64,000 nucleotides of DNA from contig NC_087067.1 in assembly GCF_963678635.1 (NCBI RefSeq), positions 48,649,618 to 48,713,617 on the forward strand, written 5' to 3'. The notes beneath the pieces were generated by a model. That model did no database searches, was not told where the DNA came from, and saw nothing but the letters and a program-made list of their open reading frames with translations. This document shows positions 11,101 through 26,100 of this stretch, piece after piece. The stretch comes from Symsagittifera roscoffensis (taxonomy: Eukaryota > Xenacoelomorpha > Acoela > Convolutidae). The translations under genes were made by a program, and so were the position numbers. How positions within the stretch are numbered: position 1 is the stretch's first letter; each line of letters starts with the position of its first letter.

Positions 11101-14100
11101 TTTTGGATCTTCATTCGTAGATGTTTCTCTGTATAATGACTTACGTCCTCCTCAAAAATTTTGTCACATTTTTAGATTTAATTTTTAGTTGAAGTCTGTC
11201 TTCATTAGGGTTTGAATTAATTTGGACTGGTTTAGATGTAGAACCAACTTAATTCTTGACAAACAGGTCAAAGGTTGAAATTTGATAGCATTGCATAACG
11301 TTTGTTTTTAGGACATCAGCATAATGATGCACTTCGCTCTTAACAGCATGATCAATGTGCAAATTCCAAACGTGTGCGGTGGAAACAACCTGATAACGCC
11401 ATTGCCGCATCAAGGAAGAGATCCGCTAGCGAAAGAATTGTTCCCCTGGAGAGCTTCCCTAGACAGGTGTAGTTATCTCGTAATGATTTTTAGGCTTTTT
11501 TCAGCCAAGCAAAATAATAACTAAGTCATCGAGTACCAAGTATTTTTGCGGCAGAATAATGAATAATTTTATCTCATTCACAGAGGATTTAATTTGAAAA
11601 GAAACGAGTTTTAATAAATTTTGATAGTTCAGATTTTCCTAATCATAATGAGAGAAAAGGGCGTAATTTACCCCTGGAGAGATTTTACAAAATCAGAAAT
11701 GAATATCAAAAATGAGCTGTGAATAACCAGTGTAATAAGCAATTCTATTTTTTATAGGAATGGGAGTTTCTTGTGCTGCATTGACTCGCCCAACACGCTC
11801 ATAGACAGTGTACTTCTATGCTTCAGTCCACTCAGAAATGCAGAAAGGTTCGTAATTCTCCTATTACACAAGTAACGTTTTTTAAGAGTCGATGAACATT
11901 GTTTAGACTCTTGCATAGGTCGTGATGGTTTTTTTGGGAAAGGTTTTAAAAATTTAATAGGTTCAAAGTTACTTTTCGCTCTTTCTTTTTTGAATTCTTT
12001 TCAAGTTTAGTTCATTTTCTTTGTTAAACGGAAGGCAAACTCCACTATCGGAAAGCAAAACTGTTAAAAAGTCACGAAAGGTGATCGACTTTAGTTTTGA
12101 AAAAGCAACTTAGTTATCAAATTTCCAGCGAAATAGAAATTTTACCTAATGATCCAGTTTTCTCAAATTGGGCTAATTTTCTCAAAAAAGTGTCAATCAC
12201 AAATTCTTCTAGAAATTCACAGAGCTTTAAGGCCATCTTATTTTTTCTTTGAAATCCAAAAATTAAATTTTTTTTTGTTTTCTTTGAACTCATTTTTTTC
12301 CAACCGAAGTCACAAATTTTGGTGTCACTTTTGAGGCACCTTTACAGCTTTTTCATAGCATGTGTTTTACCATTCGAAAAGTAATAAGTTAACACAGTTG
12401 ATGCACCGTTTATCAAATGAACCGTTATAAAAGTTAACACAGTTTATCAAATGAACCGAAAAAATTTATTTGTATCAAACCCCATAACAATAAGGAAAAC
12501 TCGATTTTAGAAACTTTCTTACTCAATACATCTCGCATTTTTTTGAAATGCATATTTTATACATAATGTGGCTTTATGCTTTCCGGTTTGTTACATGGAA
12601 ACTTAGTGTGGATGGCTTCAGTTTGCTATATTCCAATTTATTACTTGCAAAATTGTATCTATTTGTATTTGGTTCCACTTTTGCTGAATAGCTTGGCTAT
12701 TTATTAGCATATGTAGCTGCTTTATTGGTGACTAGTGTTTGTCGCTTATTAAGCTTGCGTAGCTGAGTGGATAGTGCGTGAGACTCAAATTCTCTTGATT
12801 GCGGTAGCTTGTAGATTCGAATCCTACAGGTAGCCGAGTTTTTGCTAATTCGAGGCTTATTTCTATTTTTTCTTATTTCACTTGATAGAGCTGCTTTTTG
12901 ATCGTGTTCTTGTAAGTATAACCGAATTTCCAAAAGTACATTTTCCAGAATGTTCAGTCTTGCCAAAAACTTTCATTTTGCTTCTCGTCAACCCTTTGTC
13001 AAGGCATCTAAAAGTTTGTTTTTCTGTGAAACATATCTAAGTCCACTGACAAAAACAATTTTTAAATTCCAGTTTTTAATTTGCAAAGATTTGATGTTGC
13101 ATTTCTTACTAACTCTAGGTCATATGCTGGATTTGTTGTTTACGATACCCAAGATCTCAAACTGCTGTTCTGAAATTGTAAATAACGTTAATTTCGTTGT
13201 ATTACACCACACAGTGCTAGATTTTTGTTTGTTTCCGTACATAGAAGACCTTCAGTTACATCTTTGAGTGCTTTAAAGTTGCTTTGACTGAAATTATGAG
13301 TAAGTACAGAGAGAGAAAACAAATTGTGCTGTTTTGGGATTCCCATGTTGATATTTTCTTAAACGCTTCTTTTGCGACTTCCATGTCCTTTTTTATTCAT
13401 CAGGTTGAGACGCTCATAACTACAACAGGCAATACTAAAATAGATCTTATATCTTGTTAACCCGAGATAAATTTGTCAGTCGTTGTAAATGAAGTGTATC
13501 GTTATCACAAACTTTTGATTAGCAATTCCAATACTGTTTTTGTTTGCGTAATCAAATTCAGTATCTAAGGCATTAGTTGATTAGTTGAGCCTTAAAAGGT
13601 GATTTCCAAGTTTTCATCAAGGTCTGTTCTTTCGTGTCAACTAAGCATCTTTGATTTAAGCTGAACAAAAGTGACAGTTTTCAGCAATTTGTAAGTTAGA
13701 ATTTGAAGTGTGAAAGATATTTACACTATCGAGCTTGTGAGCGTTAGTGTTAAAGTTTGAACCTTCTTTTTTCCAACCTAACATGCAAATAAAATTTTTC
13801 ATTATTTGGTCGCAAAGGGCTTTATTTGGTGACGCTTTGCTATAATCATGATCTGTAACATTAGAAGTTTCATAACATTTGTTCTCTGCATTATTTGTGG
13901 CTAGTATTTGTAATTTATTAAGCGTCCGTGGTTAGTGTGTGAGACTCTTAATCTCTAGTCGCAGATCCAATCCGCGACGTAGCCGAATTTTCACCAATTC
14001 GAGGCTTATTTCGACTTTTTTTATTACACTTTGTAAAGCTGTTTTTTTTGTGGTGTTCTCGTTAGTGTTTGTGAAGTGCAGCTTCGCCTCTCTGTAGTTG

Positions 14101-17100
14101 TTTGAAGTTTTTTCGCAGCGGTTTTTAAACCTGAATTGCTTAGAATTTTATGATCACTTTATTTTGCTTCGTGATAGTTACTGCAAGTGGGTTATTTCAG
14201 ACAAGTGGCCAATGGAGAGATACTTGGCATGTCTTTAATGCTTGAGGATGTGCTACAAACAGGGGAGCACGCGTTCAGTCTGAGTGACGATCCGAAAGCA
14301 CCCAAGAGTCCTCTTGTCACAGACGTGGATGGGTCTCTCTTAGAAGAGAGCACACCTCATTTGCACTTGAAGAACTGTGAGTTATGTCACCAGTTCATTT
14401 TGGTAGTTGATAATCTTGATACGGTAAACGCAAGGAATGGGCTGTTAGATTTTGTGCTTAACAGTTATAAAGGAAGTATGTTGTAGGCAGAAATATTGAA
14501 ATAAATTTAATTGGTATTTAAACAATAAGATTGAACAACAATTCAAGGAAAATTAGAACAAAACTAACAGTCATGCAAATTATCAAGTTTTTCTTTTTTT
14601 GTCAGCCCGCAAGAGTCTGTCGAAGTTGAAGGAGCCAGTGGAGTCGTACAGGGTATGCCAGCAATTCCTCCTGTTGTGGAAGAGGAATGAGTTCCTGAGA
14701 CTCAACTGGGCTCTGGGCAGACTGGGAAACATCAAGAGACTCACCAGAGTGGCCGAGTTCAAGGAATTCGTGTAAGTGATGATGTTGTTGTTGTAGCCTT
14801 GTGGACTATTGGCGACAATGAGTTCGTTTGTTTCGAGCGAGTTGGGATGGTAGTGTAAGTGTTGTCTTGTCTGTTTAAAGAAAGAAAGAAAGAAAGAATT
14901 TATTTTTCCGATTGATAAATATAGTCATTAGCAAAACAAAAGTAATTTCATCAATGCATTTATCATCGGAATGGACAACTAACGAGACCATTGGTCCACA
15001 TAAATGTTGCCCTTATATAGCACACATACTGAATTTAACATCAAACAAAAGAAAGAAAATAAGTTTTTTTTTTTTTTTTTTTAAATGAAGAAATTAACAA
15101 AAAAATACGTGATTTTGATTTTTACCTAATTGAAAACATATTGTTCTTCATAGCGCTACCTATAGCAGTTCAGCTGATGCTCCGGCATGGGAACACGTCG
15201 CTTCAAAAAAAAAATGAAGAAAGTTTTCTAAGTTTTCGGGAAAATAATTATTGAGAAAAAATTCAAAAAATCATAAAAAGGGCCATATCTCCTAAACTAA
15301 AAGGTTCTGGAGGGTCATATTTTTTCACATAAATCGCAACCTATAGTTGATTGTCCTGTAGCATTTAACCAAGGTACTGAAATTACACAAAAATTAAAAA
15401 CTGAAAACTAAAGTTGCCAGCTCGATGTTACCTAGCAGGTATCCATTCTTAAATTTATGATAAAAACTTGTAATTTTTGCATTTTCTATCCCATCTTCGA
15501 GTAAGCCTCTAGTTTTCAATACGTTGTAAAGCCTAGACCCCCGATAGGCAATTGATTGCCGTTCAAATCGTTTTTTTCTAAATGATTCTTTAAGGAGGTT
15601 TAAATTAGCCCTACGCGTTACTTTAGTGGGATTTTCGAATTCAAACACATTATTCAAAAAATCCTCACTGTGTAGTTTGTTTACTGATCGGAGTACAAAT
15701 TTTAGTAATTCATACACATGAAGCTCGTGCACGGTTAGCAGTTGGTTTCTAATAAAAATGTCATCCGATTGTTCGCGACGATTTCGGAAGTAAATCAATT
15801 TTAAGATCTTTCTTTGAAGTATGTAAATCGGCATTAAAGAAGAGTAGCTGCAACAACCGTAAACAAGAATACCGTATTGGATAGTTGATTTAATGTTAGT
15901 TCGATAGTAGTCTAAAAGCTGATGACGTGGAGCAAAATACCGTAATTTTGAAATAATGCCTGACTGTTTCGCTAATCGCTTTCTTACATAATCAATTTGC
16001 GAAAAGAAGGATAATTTTGAGTCTACATATATCCCTAGGTATTTACAAACAGGTTCAGTTTTAATAGCACAGCTGTTTAAATGAAAGGTCATTGAATTGG
16101 AAGTCTTAATATTCATTTGTACTGTTTTATCCATATTAATAACTAATTTATTGGCATTTAGCCAGTAGTTCAAGTAAGAGATGTCATTTTCAATTGCAAC
16201 ATTTACTTGTCCTAAAGCAGTGACATTGGTGTCGTCTGCAAAGAGGACAACTTCAGATGATTTGCAAACATGAGGAAGGTCATTTATATATATAAGAAAG
16301 AGTAAGGGACCCAAAATTGATCCTTGAGGAACACCGCATTTTATAGAAGACCAGTTTGAAGAAACGCCATTTATTTCTACACGTTGTTTTCTGTTCTTTA
16401 AATACGATTCAAACCAATCATAAGTAATTCCTCTGATTCCATAGGACTCTAACTTCTGTAATAAAAGAGAATGTTCAATTGTATCAAATGCTTTTTTCAA
16501 ATCAAAAAAGAAAGTAACAACATTTTGATTACCACATGACCGCATTTTTTCAGTAAAATCAACGAGTGCGTCTATTGTACTATGCTTTGACCGAAACCCA
16601 AATTGTCTACTATAAATAAGTGAGAATTTTTCAAGATAATTGTAAATACGAGTGTACATGGCTCTTTCAAATATTTTACTCCAGACAATTAATAGCGATA
16701 TTGGTCGGTAATTATTCTCATCAACTCTGGAACCACTTTTATGCATGGGTATGACTTTTGCTCTTTTTAATTTATCAGGAAAAATGACTTGGCTGAAGGA
16801 TTTATTTATTAACAGGGTTAAATACGGAACGGTAGCAGATACCGACAATTTAACTAAAATGTTATTAATATTGTCATCACCCGACGACGATTTATTATCA
16901 AGTTTGTTAATTATTTGTTCTACTTCAAGTTCAGTAACCTGATAAAGAAACATTGAGTGTCCCACTTGTTTAAGAGGTGGTAATGGTAGACAGTCCATGT
17001 CTTTTTTAAGTTGAGTGCCAATTTCGGAGAAAAAAAACATTAAATCGTTCAGCAACATCAAAAGTTGATGGAGTTACAGAGTGCTGCTGACATGACTCTA

Positions 17101-20100
17101 GTATTGGTACGTTTGCATCATATATATTTTACCACTTAAATCATTGAGTAATTTATTAGTTTGTCTTGAGTCCCCAATACATGCAGAGAATTTGTTACGG
17201 TAAAACTTCCGTTTTGCCCCTTTAATTTCTTTTTCTAGCTTAAATCTTAAGTTCTTAAAATTTTCCAATAAATTGGAATTATTTGGTTGATATTTCCATG
17301 AACGATGTGCTTTGTTTCTTTTGGTTCTTAAATTTTTCAACTTGTTGTTGAACCATTTTGGTTTTTTTAAATCAGTAATTGTGTTTTCCCGCATGGGTGC
17401 AAAATTTGTGGTAACTTTATTAAAAACCGCAGAAAAAATGTTAAATGCTGCTGATGGATCTGCAATATTGCAGATTTCTAACTCTTTTTCATTCAGTTCA
17501 ATTTGCAATGAGTTTATGTACTTATTGGATTTATCTTTATTTTTGACAAAATTAAGGTCACGAAAAGTCTGAGTTTTTTCATTTTTTAAACTAGGTGGAG
17601 TCCATTGCAAGAGGACAGGAAAATGATCAGAGAAATTTTGGTATTCTAAAGTGTGTTGATAGGCTTCATTCAGGTTTTGATAAATGAAATGATCTAGACA
17701 AGTGTTTGATGTTTGAGTAACTCTTGTTGCTTTTGTATCACCTAGTTCGAATCCATTTGCAAAAATACAGTTCATGTAATTGTTCGATAGTTGATTAATC
17801 TTTGATATGTCAATGTTAATGTCGCCACAGATTATAAAAGGAGTTGATGGCGAGTAGTTTTCTTCTAAAAAAATCTCGAATGTATCTATGAACCGTAGTT
17901 TGTTAATTCTAGGTGGGTTGTAGATTACTGCTACTTTGAATTGGTAGTTATCTTTTTCAATAACCACTAGAATGCAAACTTATTGTAACCATCAATGAGA
18001 TAGCATTTATTATCATCATTTTCTGTTAGCCACGTTTCTAGTGCTTCCAATTCGTTAAGATGACCTTTCAAAGAGCGAACATTTATATGTAGTACAGAAA
18101 ATTTAGGTTCCGGAGGGGGCCTCCGGTTGGTTGAAAACACCAGTGAAGCAATTTATAACATCATTATAATAGTAACCAAGTGTGTGACCACCCTCATAGA
18201 GCCCAGTAATTTTATTTGTATAGTTGTCATTTCTGTACTGGAAGAATATATTGCCCTCTCTGGACCAAGCGGAAGCGATGCGCTCATCTGTTTTCATCAA
18301 TTTTAGAAAGTTGAGTCTCGCCTTGGTAAGATCTTCGAATATTTTCACCTCTTTCATGCCCTCAGTCTCATTTAGCTGGCGTTTCTTCTTTAATATATCT
18401 ATTTTAGCTGTTCTGCGACATAAACGAACAATTATTGGCTTTGTGGTGCCCCGACCCGGCAGGCGATAAGCAACAGATATGTCTTGCTTGTTGACGCTTG
18501 AACCGATTTCATTTGCAATTTTTATCACTTTGTTTGCTGTCTCTTCATTGGATTCTTGCGTTCCGGTATCGCTCGCTACACCGATAATCCGGATATTTTC
18601 TCTTCGAGTGTAGCTTTCCACCATCTCAGCTTCTGACAGACTTTTGAGGTAGCAGCGTGCTTCTTGCGCAGATAATTGAGCTTTAACTTCGGAGAGAATT
18701 TGTTTCTTCATGTCTTCCGTAGCATCCGTGACCATAGTCTTCATCAGCTCTTTCATCTCATTTTTCAGGTTTCCAAACATTATTGGGATAATTTCGTTGA
18801 TTGATGTTTTGATGGTAGTTTGGATTAATTGGACTAGGTTGTTATCAGCAGTTGTCTCCTGTTCTATGGGGCTCAGCACCGCACATCCCCGTTTACTGCA
18901 TGACTTTGGGATGGGCGTCATACCTTGGTACCTTAGTGCGGGAATATCTTCGGTATTGGTTTCAGCTTCAGTATGCATTTGCAATATGTTGTTTGAATCA
19001 GCATCAGCATTAGGGATATTGTCAGGTTGGGTATCAGTCATGATCATTTACTGCCTCTGAAACTATTTAATAAGTTTATCACAACAATTAGGCTTGTTTA
19101 TCATTTACTGCCTCTGAAACTATTTAATAAGTTTATCACAACAATTAGGCTGTTTAATTGTTGATGTTTAGTAGTTAGATGCTGGGGACAATTGATGGTG
19201 TCGCTTGACCGCAACTTTGTTTTGTTAGGGTTTTTCTAGAAGAGGGTTGTTTAGTAGTTAAATGAGATTTGAATGACCTATGTGAAAGCGCAACAATATG
19301 TTACTCGTGCATTTTTGAATCAATGACTGACTTAATTTGTCTCAAAATGCTTATAGTATTGGCGATAAGCTTTGTGCTGTATTAAAATTTGCTATCGTAA
19401 TCGTGGAAATTTATGATAATCACTTCTCTCGAATACTAATTGGTATCTTTTTGGTCGGCTCCTGGATCTTGGGCATTGGCAATTTTCAAACAGGCATGGG
19501 CTATTCTCGTATATGATGCCTTATGACATGGTAATTCGTATGCCAGCACCGTTGCCATTTGTGTTCTAGCAACCTGTACCGTCGTGATGTGTTCTACCCT
19601 ACTGTGAGGACTCTGGCAAAGAAGTACAATCAGTTGGACCACTACTTGAATGCCACCATAAACGACACTGACCCCATCACCATCCCACGCGGATGCTCAG
19701 AGGTTGAACTCCGATTGAAGTTGGTACGTATCGAAAACTATTAGGCGTGTATGGTTATTGGATTAAATTGTGTATGTACTAATCGGACCATTCACGAAGT
19801 ACAAGAGTAGCCATGAAATTAGCTTGGGCTACCCGACATAAATTTTAGTTCAATGGGTCTTTATTTGGTTTTTATTGTCAGCTGATAATCAGAAAACTGG
19901 TAAATAAGATCATGTAATTACATCAATCGTTTTTCATGGTTGGCAATTGTTTGTCACTTAATCAAAATAGATGTGGTAAAGTAGCTCGTTAACATCACCA
20001 ATCATGCTGAGCATCTATGTATAGGTATTTTTGAACAGAAAAAAACTTGATACTTTTCATCATACAGTTCGTAATAGTTAAGTAATCATCCGTTTCATCC

Positions 20101-23100
20101 AAAAATTTGACAAAAAGTGATTTGTTCGTCTTGATGATTGGATGTTTCAGACAGTGAAGCTGATGGACACGATAGAGTGTCGGATGATTGACAGTATGCG
20201 GAAGAAGATGGCCATGGAACATGCCAAACTGCTGGCTGAGAAGTCCAGGGAGGAGGGAGCACTGCCCACTGATTTATGGAAGAAACCAGTTAGAATATAT
20301 TCACTAAATATTTTGCTTTATCAGAGATAAATTCTGGTTTAATTAGAGAAAAGATTAAAACCAACTATCGAGTCTTACTCTCAAGGAAGAACAAATGATT
20401 ATTGTGGGTTTCGAACCACTAACCTCTGGATTGCAAGGAGAAGGCACTAGCCACTTCACCTTAACTTCTAAGCCAAAGCACAATATCTGTACATGTTCTG
20501 TTGTACATTTAAGGCCATTAAAGAACAGTTCACTCTGATCCGTCCTCACATTGCGGAGCAGTTTTCGGAGAAGCTAGCTTCCATAGCTGAACAGACTACA
20601 GACACGACAGTTACTCTGAGAAGGGAGGATCTGACGAGGAGTCTGGCCTGGCTGGGAGACAGTCTGATGGAGAGAGAGAAGAGGAACTTCGAGACTTACT
20701 CTATGTTCTATGAGAACATACTCAAACATAAGACCAGATTGTTGTTCAAGACCGAACAGGTATTAATTTAGATACTAGCGTTAAAAGGCGAACAACTTGT
20801 ATTGTATCAAGGCAAAACATGCAACAAATATATCGAAAACACGCGTCTAAAACAGCAACTAAAACAATGGGACAATTTCATTACATGTTATGTCCGACAA
20901 TACTTAACAACTAGGATCGTGAATGGCAACATTTTTTGTATCGAGGATTATAGATGCAGTCAGAACTGAAAACAATATTTGCTCCGTTTAAATATTTTCA
21001 TTTGCAGAATTTCAGAACTATTATTTAGGAAGCATTATTTAAACCACAACTTTTGCCACTGAAAGATAGTAGCTAGATCATCGTTTTTATGTGATAAACC
21101 TTAGTTCATTGAAATACTTTAAAAAAGGGCTGTGATTTCACTCGGTTTGTTTTGTTTGGATTTTTAGGACAAGAAACAGTTGATTGAATCCATGAAGGAC
21201 TTCCACCGCAATTCGGCCGTGGACTCCCAATGCAGACTAGCTGCGGAGTGCTACTCTTTACTCATGGGTAAGTTATCTCTCCAATCACACTAATAGATCT
21301 GGAGATCAAGTGGCACAACCTACACATCCATTCTGATATTTTGGACAAAACACGTCTAGATAATCATAATAAATGGTTTCCAGGCTTATAATCAGAAAAA
21401 GACATATTTTTGTACAATTTTTAACCCAATATCAAGAGTGAGAAAAGGTCCTTAGACCAAATGTCTCGTTTTTAAACGTATCTGGACAGCAAGGGATTTT
21501 AGTGGGCTTCGAACCGCCAACCTTTGGGTGGCAAGATTGAGCATTTGTTCATAGGGATATGTAAAAAAAAGAGCAATTTTTTTAAATAAATCGCTGAACA
21601 TACGATTAAATTATAATATGAAAAAGGCAACAGTCCTCCAGTTTTTGCATTGAAGGTGCATCTTTAAGTTTTTCTATTGTAGAAGTGACTGCTCTTCGGT
21701 GTCAGTTGGAGGAGAAGGACTCTGAGATAGTGGCCACTGAGAAGAAGACGAGGGAAGCTGTGAGAAGTGAATTCATGGAACTGGTGCATGACCTCTTTCA
21801 AACCACATACACAAATAGGTTATTTATTTGAAACTCTTTGACCCTAGTTTGACATAGAGAGTCTGTTGGTTGAAGTGGTTTTCTTGCACAGTTCGGTTCT
21901 ATAAAACATATCAAGTTAACATGACCAATAGCAAAGCTGTGAGATACCCTGATTTGTACGAGGAAATTGAAAAGATCACCCATATAATGAGGGTATTTTT
22001 TGTTCATTTCACAATCTAGTGAAATAAATACAGGGCCCAAATACTTTTATGAAAAAGACGCCTTAATGCTCATTGATCCGAGACCATGCAACTCTTGTAT
22101 GGTAGTGTGACGTCATTGATCTAATATGTGTTTAATTTGCAGAGTGGATGTGAGTCAGTACCAGCTGCACTTCTTCAATGACGCCTCGGATCTGATCCAG
22201 AAGGCTGGGGATGAAGTGAGGAGGAAGATAGACGACTGGAAGGACAAGGTCGCCGAAGCAGGTCAGATAATAGTTCTAATTCCAGATTCGGAGAGACAGT
22301 AATAGTAGATATCTAAGTATATGCAAACGAAGTAATATTTATGAAATCTGCATTTAATATTAATGGCTGCGTTTATTCCAACCTATCGAGATATACAATG
22401 GGTTTCCTATGTATTTTCCAACATTTAGTGTTTTCCGGCCTTCTAATTAAGGCCATCTGTAAACTCGCTACCGATTTTCCATATCGTTGGCTTTAATGTT
22501 CAGCTCATGCCTCGCAATTAGAAATTTGAAACTTCTTTCAAGTAGAGAAAAATAACAAAAGTACTGATGTTTGTGTCGTATTTTAGCAACTTGGGATAGA
22601 TTCGACAGAGAAATAGGTTTGACCATAATCAACTCATCGTGAAGCTCATGTTGACCATAATCAACTCATCGTGAAGCTCATGTTTCTATTGATATAAAGA
22701 TCGAAGCATTACATCTACTTCTTAAACAACCCAAAGTAGTTCAGGTCAAGCGTGCTGTCATTATCGCTGATCCGACCGCGACTGTAATAAAAAAAAACTA
22801 TCATCTTAGAGTTTGATACGTGACACACAATGGTAGTTCAAATTTGTTGTAAATAGTTGTTTACAAGTTGCATGTTTAGATGAGTTCAACAAGCAGACAT
22901 TGGTGGAGTACCGGAATAACATTCTGGATCTGAGGCAGCAGAAGGAGGCGATGGAGGTGTCGATGGAGAAGCAGAAGGCATACTACAAGTGGAAGATATC
23001 CTCCACCAAACAACAGCTCCTTAACGAGGTGACTGCGACCAAACCATCAAGTGTTTATAAACGCTTTTGATTTTCACAAATTCTTTATCTGGTGTAGCGT

Positions 23101-26100
23101 AGTTTTTCAACAACGAAAGGTTCTTAATAGTTGTTTTGCTCAGACTTGTGCTAGATTGCATCAAAGATAGCCGGTTGCTCTGCAAGTAGCACAGATTTTT
23201 CCGTCCGAAATGATTTAAATCACAATCGTGATGTTTTTTTTTATCCGGAAGAAAGCACCAAATTTGATCTTTCGCGTTATGGTTTTCGATTAAGTTCAAT
23301 TCAAGTTCATTTGCTAAAAGGAATGTAAATTATCTTCTTTCAAAAGCGCAAACTGCGCTAAAAAAACGGGAACGACCTCTAGTTTTGAGAGTGGATTTTA
23401 ACGTAAAATTTCACTGCGAATTGAAAAAAAATTACCTATTGTGACACATTTTTTTTTTTCAAATTGGGTTAGTTTTTATCAAGCATGTTCCAATAATTTT
23501 TTGCTGGGTATGAAATGAAGTCAACCTGAGACACCAAAATTTATTGGTTAGCTTCTAAAATAAGCCTCTAATATTGGAAGAAACAATTCATAATGTGGGA
23601 TTTTAGGGTCTTTTGAGAATAATACTGATGCATAGTTAACGTGCTAGTTTGCAGCCTTTTCGGAAGTTTTTCAGTAAATTGTAGTTCGGTTCGAAAGCAA
23701 AGATTCGAATTAATTAACAAACAAATATAGATGAGCGGCAAACACTGATTCTTGTGCATTATGCCACTCGTGCCAGATGTAAGCGCAGCGGCGTAAGCGT
23801 CGATACTTGCCAATACTGCTTTTCAAACTAATTTCTAAACTGTGTGAGTTGCCTCATTTCTTCAATTTTTGCGATTTGTCTATTTCAAGTTATTTTTTAG
23901 TGCTGTTATCCGGTCCAAAATTAGTATTTGTTTCCTCTTCATCTTCCGACGGCTGCAGTCCGATATCTATTATATCGCTCGGAATTGCCGTTTTTTTTTG
24001 CCGTATATTTTATCCAATAACTCATAATGAGATGTGTAATTAAGTGTAACAGAGCGAAATGATTTTCTTTTATAGTTCTTGATGTTTTTTTCCAGGAAAT
24101 TCTTTTAAGTTATTCACGCTCAAAGTTTATTTTTCTCGGTTGTTTGACTCACGGTTTCTTTTTAAATTTAGTCAGTTTTTTTGTTAAAAAGACGGCAAAC
24201 TCAACTATCAAACAGCAAAACTGTAATGATCACGAAAAACGTGGTCGACTTCTTATTTCGAAAGTGGATTTTAAATTGCAGATTTTCCAGCGGAATCAAA
24301 ATGTTACCATTTGAGCCAGTTTTTGCAAATTGAGTGAATTGAATCAAAAAATTGTCCATCATAACTTTTCTTAAGGCCATTTTTTCTTTACTTGGTAAGT
24401 TGAAGTTTCCTCAAAAATCAGTCAGCATTTCTTTTTGTTTCCTTGCGTTCATTGACTCTTTTCTAATTTTTAATCATTAGTCGAATTGCGGTGTAAATGG
24501 CTTGAAGATGACGTAGTACTCGATTTCTTGTTGTCCTTAGTTTCGCGCGGAAAAAATTCATAAAAACTGGTTTTTCTCCATTACTGGCTTTTGTTCGAAA
24601 AATGGCCTAAAGGGGTTTCAATATGAAGCATCAGTCGACCCAGTATGATGTGTATTTGTGTTAACCGGACATTGCGTGGGAAAATTTGCAAAAAATCGAA
24701 TAGGAAAAAAACTTGAATCGAAAGTCCTTTCCAACCTCTTGTTGGGACAATATCTATTAACTTTTCAATGCCCATAGCTGGAAAAGGATTATCTCTTCTT
24801 TCATCATCATTTAAGTGTTTTTGTTCACAGCTGGAGGATTGCAAGGGAGAGGTGGATGGTAAGAGGAGGGAGAGACTGGGCATGCAGTTGATGTGCGAGG
24901 AGGAAGTGGGACTGTACAGACAACAGTGCACTGCTCTCAAACGCAGTCTAGCTCAGTCGGAGAACTCACAGCAAAAACTTCACTCCATGCTCATGAAAGA
25001 AGTTTGAAAACATTGTATTTTTTTGTCTTTTCAGTTGTTATTGGTATTTCTACTGCGTGATATTCATAGTCTACTTCAGTTGCTCGATTCTTTTTCAGTT
25101 GAATTCCAAAAGCGCAAGTACTCTGCGAAATATTTAATTATTGAAAAAATAGATATATTTTGTTTTCCGAGTATAGGAAGTATCCATTAGTGTTGTGCAA
25201 ATGCCCAATATGACAGACACTTGGGATGAAGTTTTGTGTTGTTTAGCAAAAGGAGAAGATGGAGAAGGACCATGAGAAGCAGCAGAGGGCGAGGAGTGAC
25301 CAACAGTTGGAGGTCACCAGGGCGGCCAACTTCGAAAACCTGGTCAGTCACTCTCTTCTGTCTCTTTTCCATCTAGACATTTCAAACGAGCACCTCCCCC
25401 TATAATTATGAGAGTGAAATTTCAAGTAGCAAGCACGGTTTTTTTTGGGGAGGGACTATTCTCATGGGCGAAGGACCGAAAACAAAAACAGTCGAAAACC
25501 AATAATTAAAATGAATCATTGCCGTTTAATAAAAGGAACTAAATGAGGCAATATTTAGCTTCTTTTATAAAAATACCCATAAAAAATATATAAATTGTTC
25601 CAATTCGCCGGCCGCCAGTGACAATTTAGAAAATTTTGCATATTTCATAACTCGCAAATAAAAGTGTTTAAGAGTAATGAACGTAGTGGGTACTCTTATA
25701 TAGGTCTTGCTGATTTTTTTTTGTTTTTTTTTTCAGGAAAAAGTCTTAAAATTTGTTCACGTTCAATTTTAATTTTTCGTGGTTTGACGTGTGATTTCTT
25801 TTTAAGTTCAGAGCATTTCTATTGTTAAAAGGAAGGCAAACTCCACTATTGAACAGCGAGAATGTAAAGGTCACGAAAAACGTGATCGACTTCTAATTTC
25901 GAAAATGGAAATTAATTATCACATTTCCCTGTGAAATAAAAATTTTACCTATTGATCTAGTTTTCTCAAATCTTATATATTCATTGAAAGTTTCAATGCG
26001 CTATGGACGTAAAGTTTTAACTTTTCTATCGAGCACAACGTATAAGAAATCACTATCGAGCACAACGTATAAGAAATCACTCTAGCGAGAATTTTCTAGA

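Larger units (their letters stand above)
14879..19149 (-). mobile_element. Non-LTR retrotransposon (LINE, CR1/L2/Jockey-like), antisense in an intron
   Basis: About 4.3 kb, read on the minus strand: 5' monomers (19044-19151), ORF1 (19047-18103), an APE-type endonuclease region (about 18102-17098), a reverse transcriptase (17061-15394), a 3' UTR and a terminal (CTTT)n tail, seen as AAAG repeats at 14877-14898 on the + strand. CTGTTTAA flanks both ends (14871-14878 and 19150-19157) and is a likely 8-bp target-site duplication. The endonuclease is damaged and the second ORF is broken by frameshifts, so this copy is probably not autonomous. Clade assignment is from the domain order and microsatellite tail; a tree is needed to settle it. 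Confidence 0.85.

Noticed and set aside
12149-13267. ORFs in the intron 11848-14200
   Set aside because: They overlap MITE and composite-element sequence or T-rich DNA, and the exons on either side join in phase without them.
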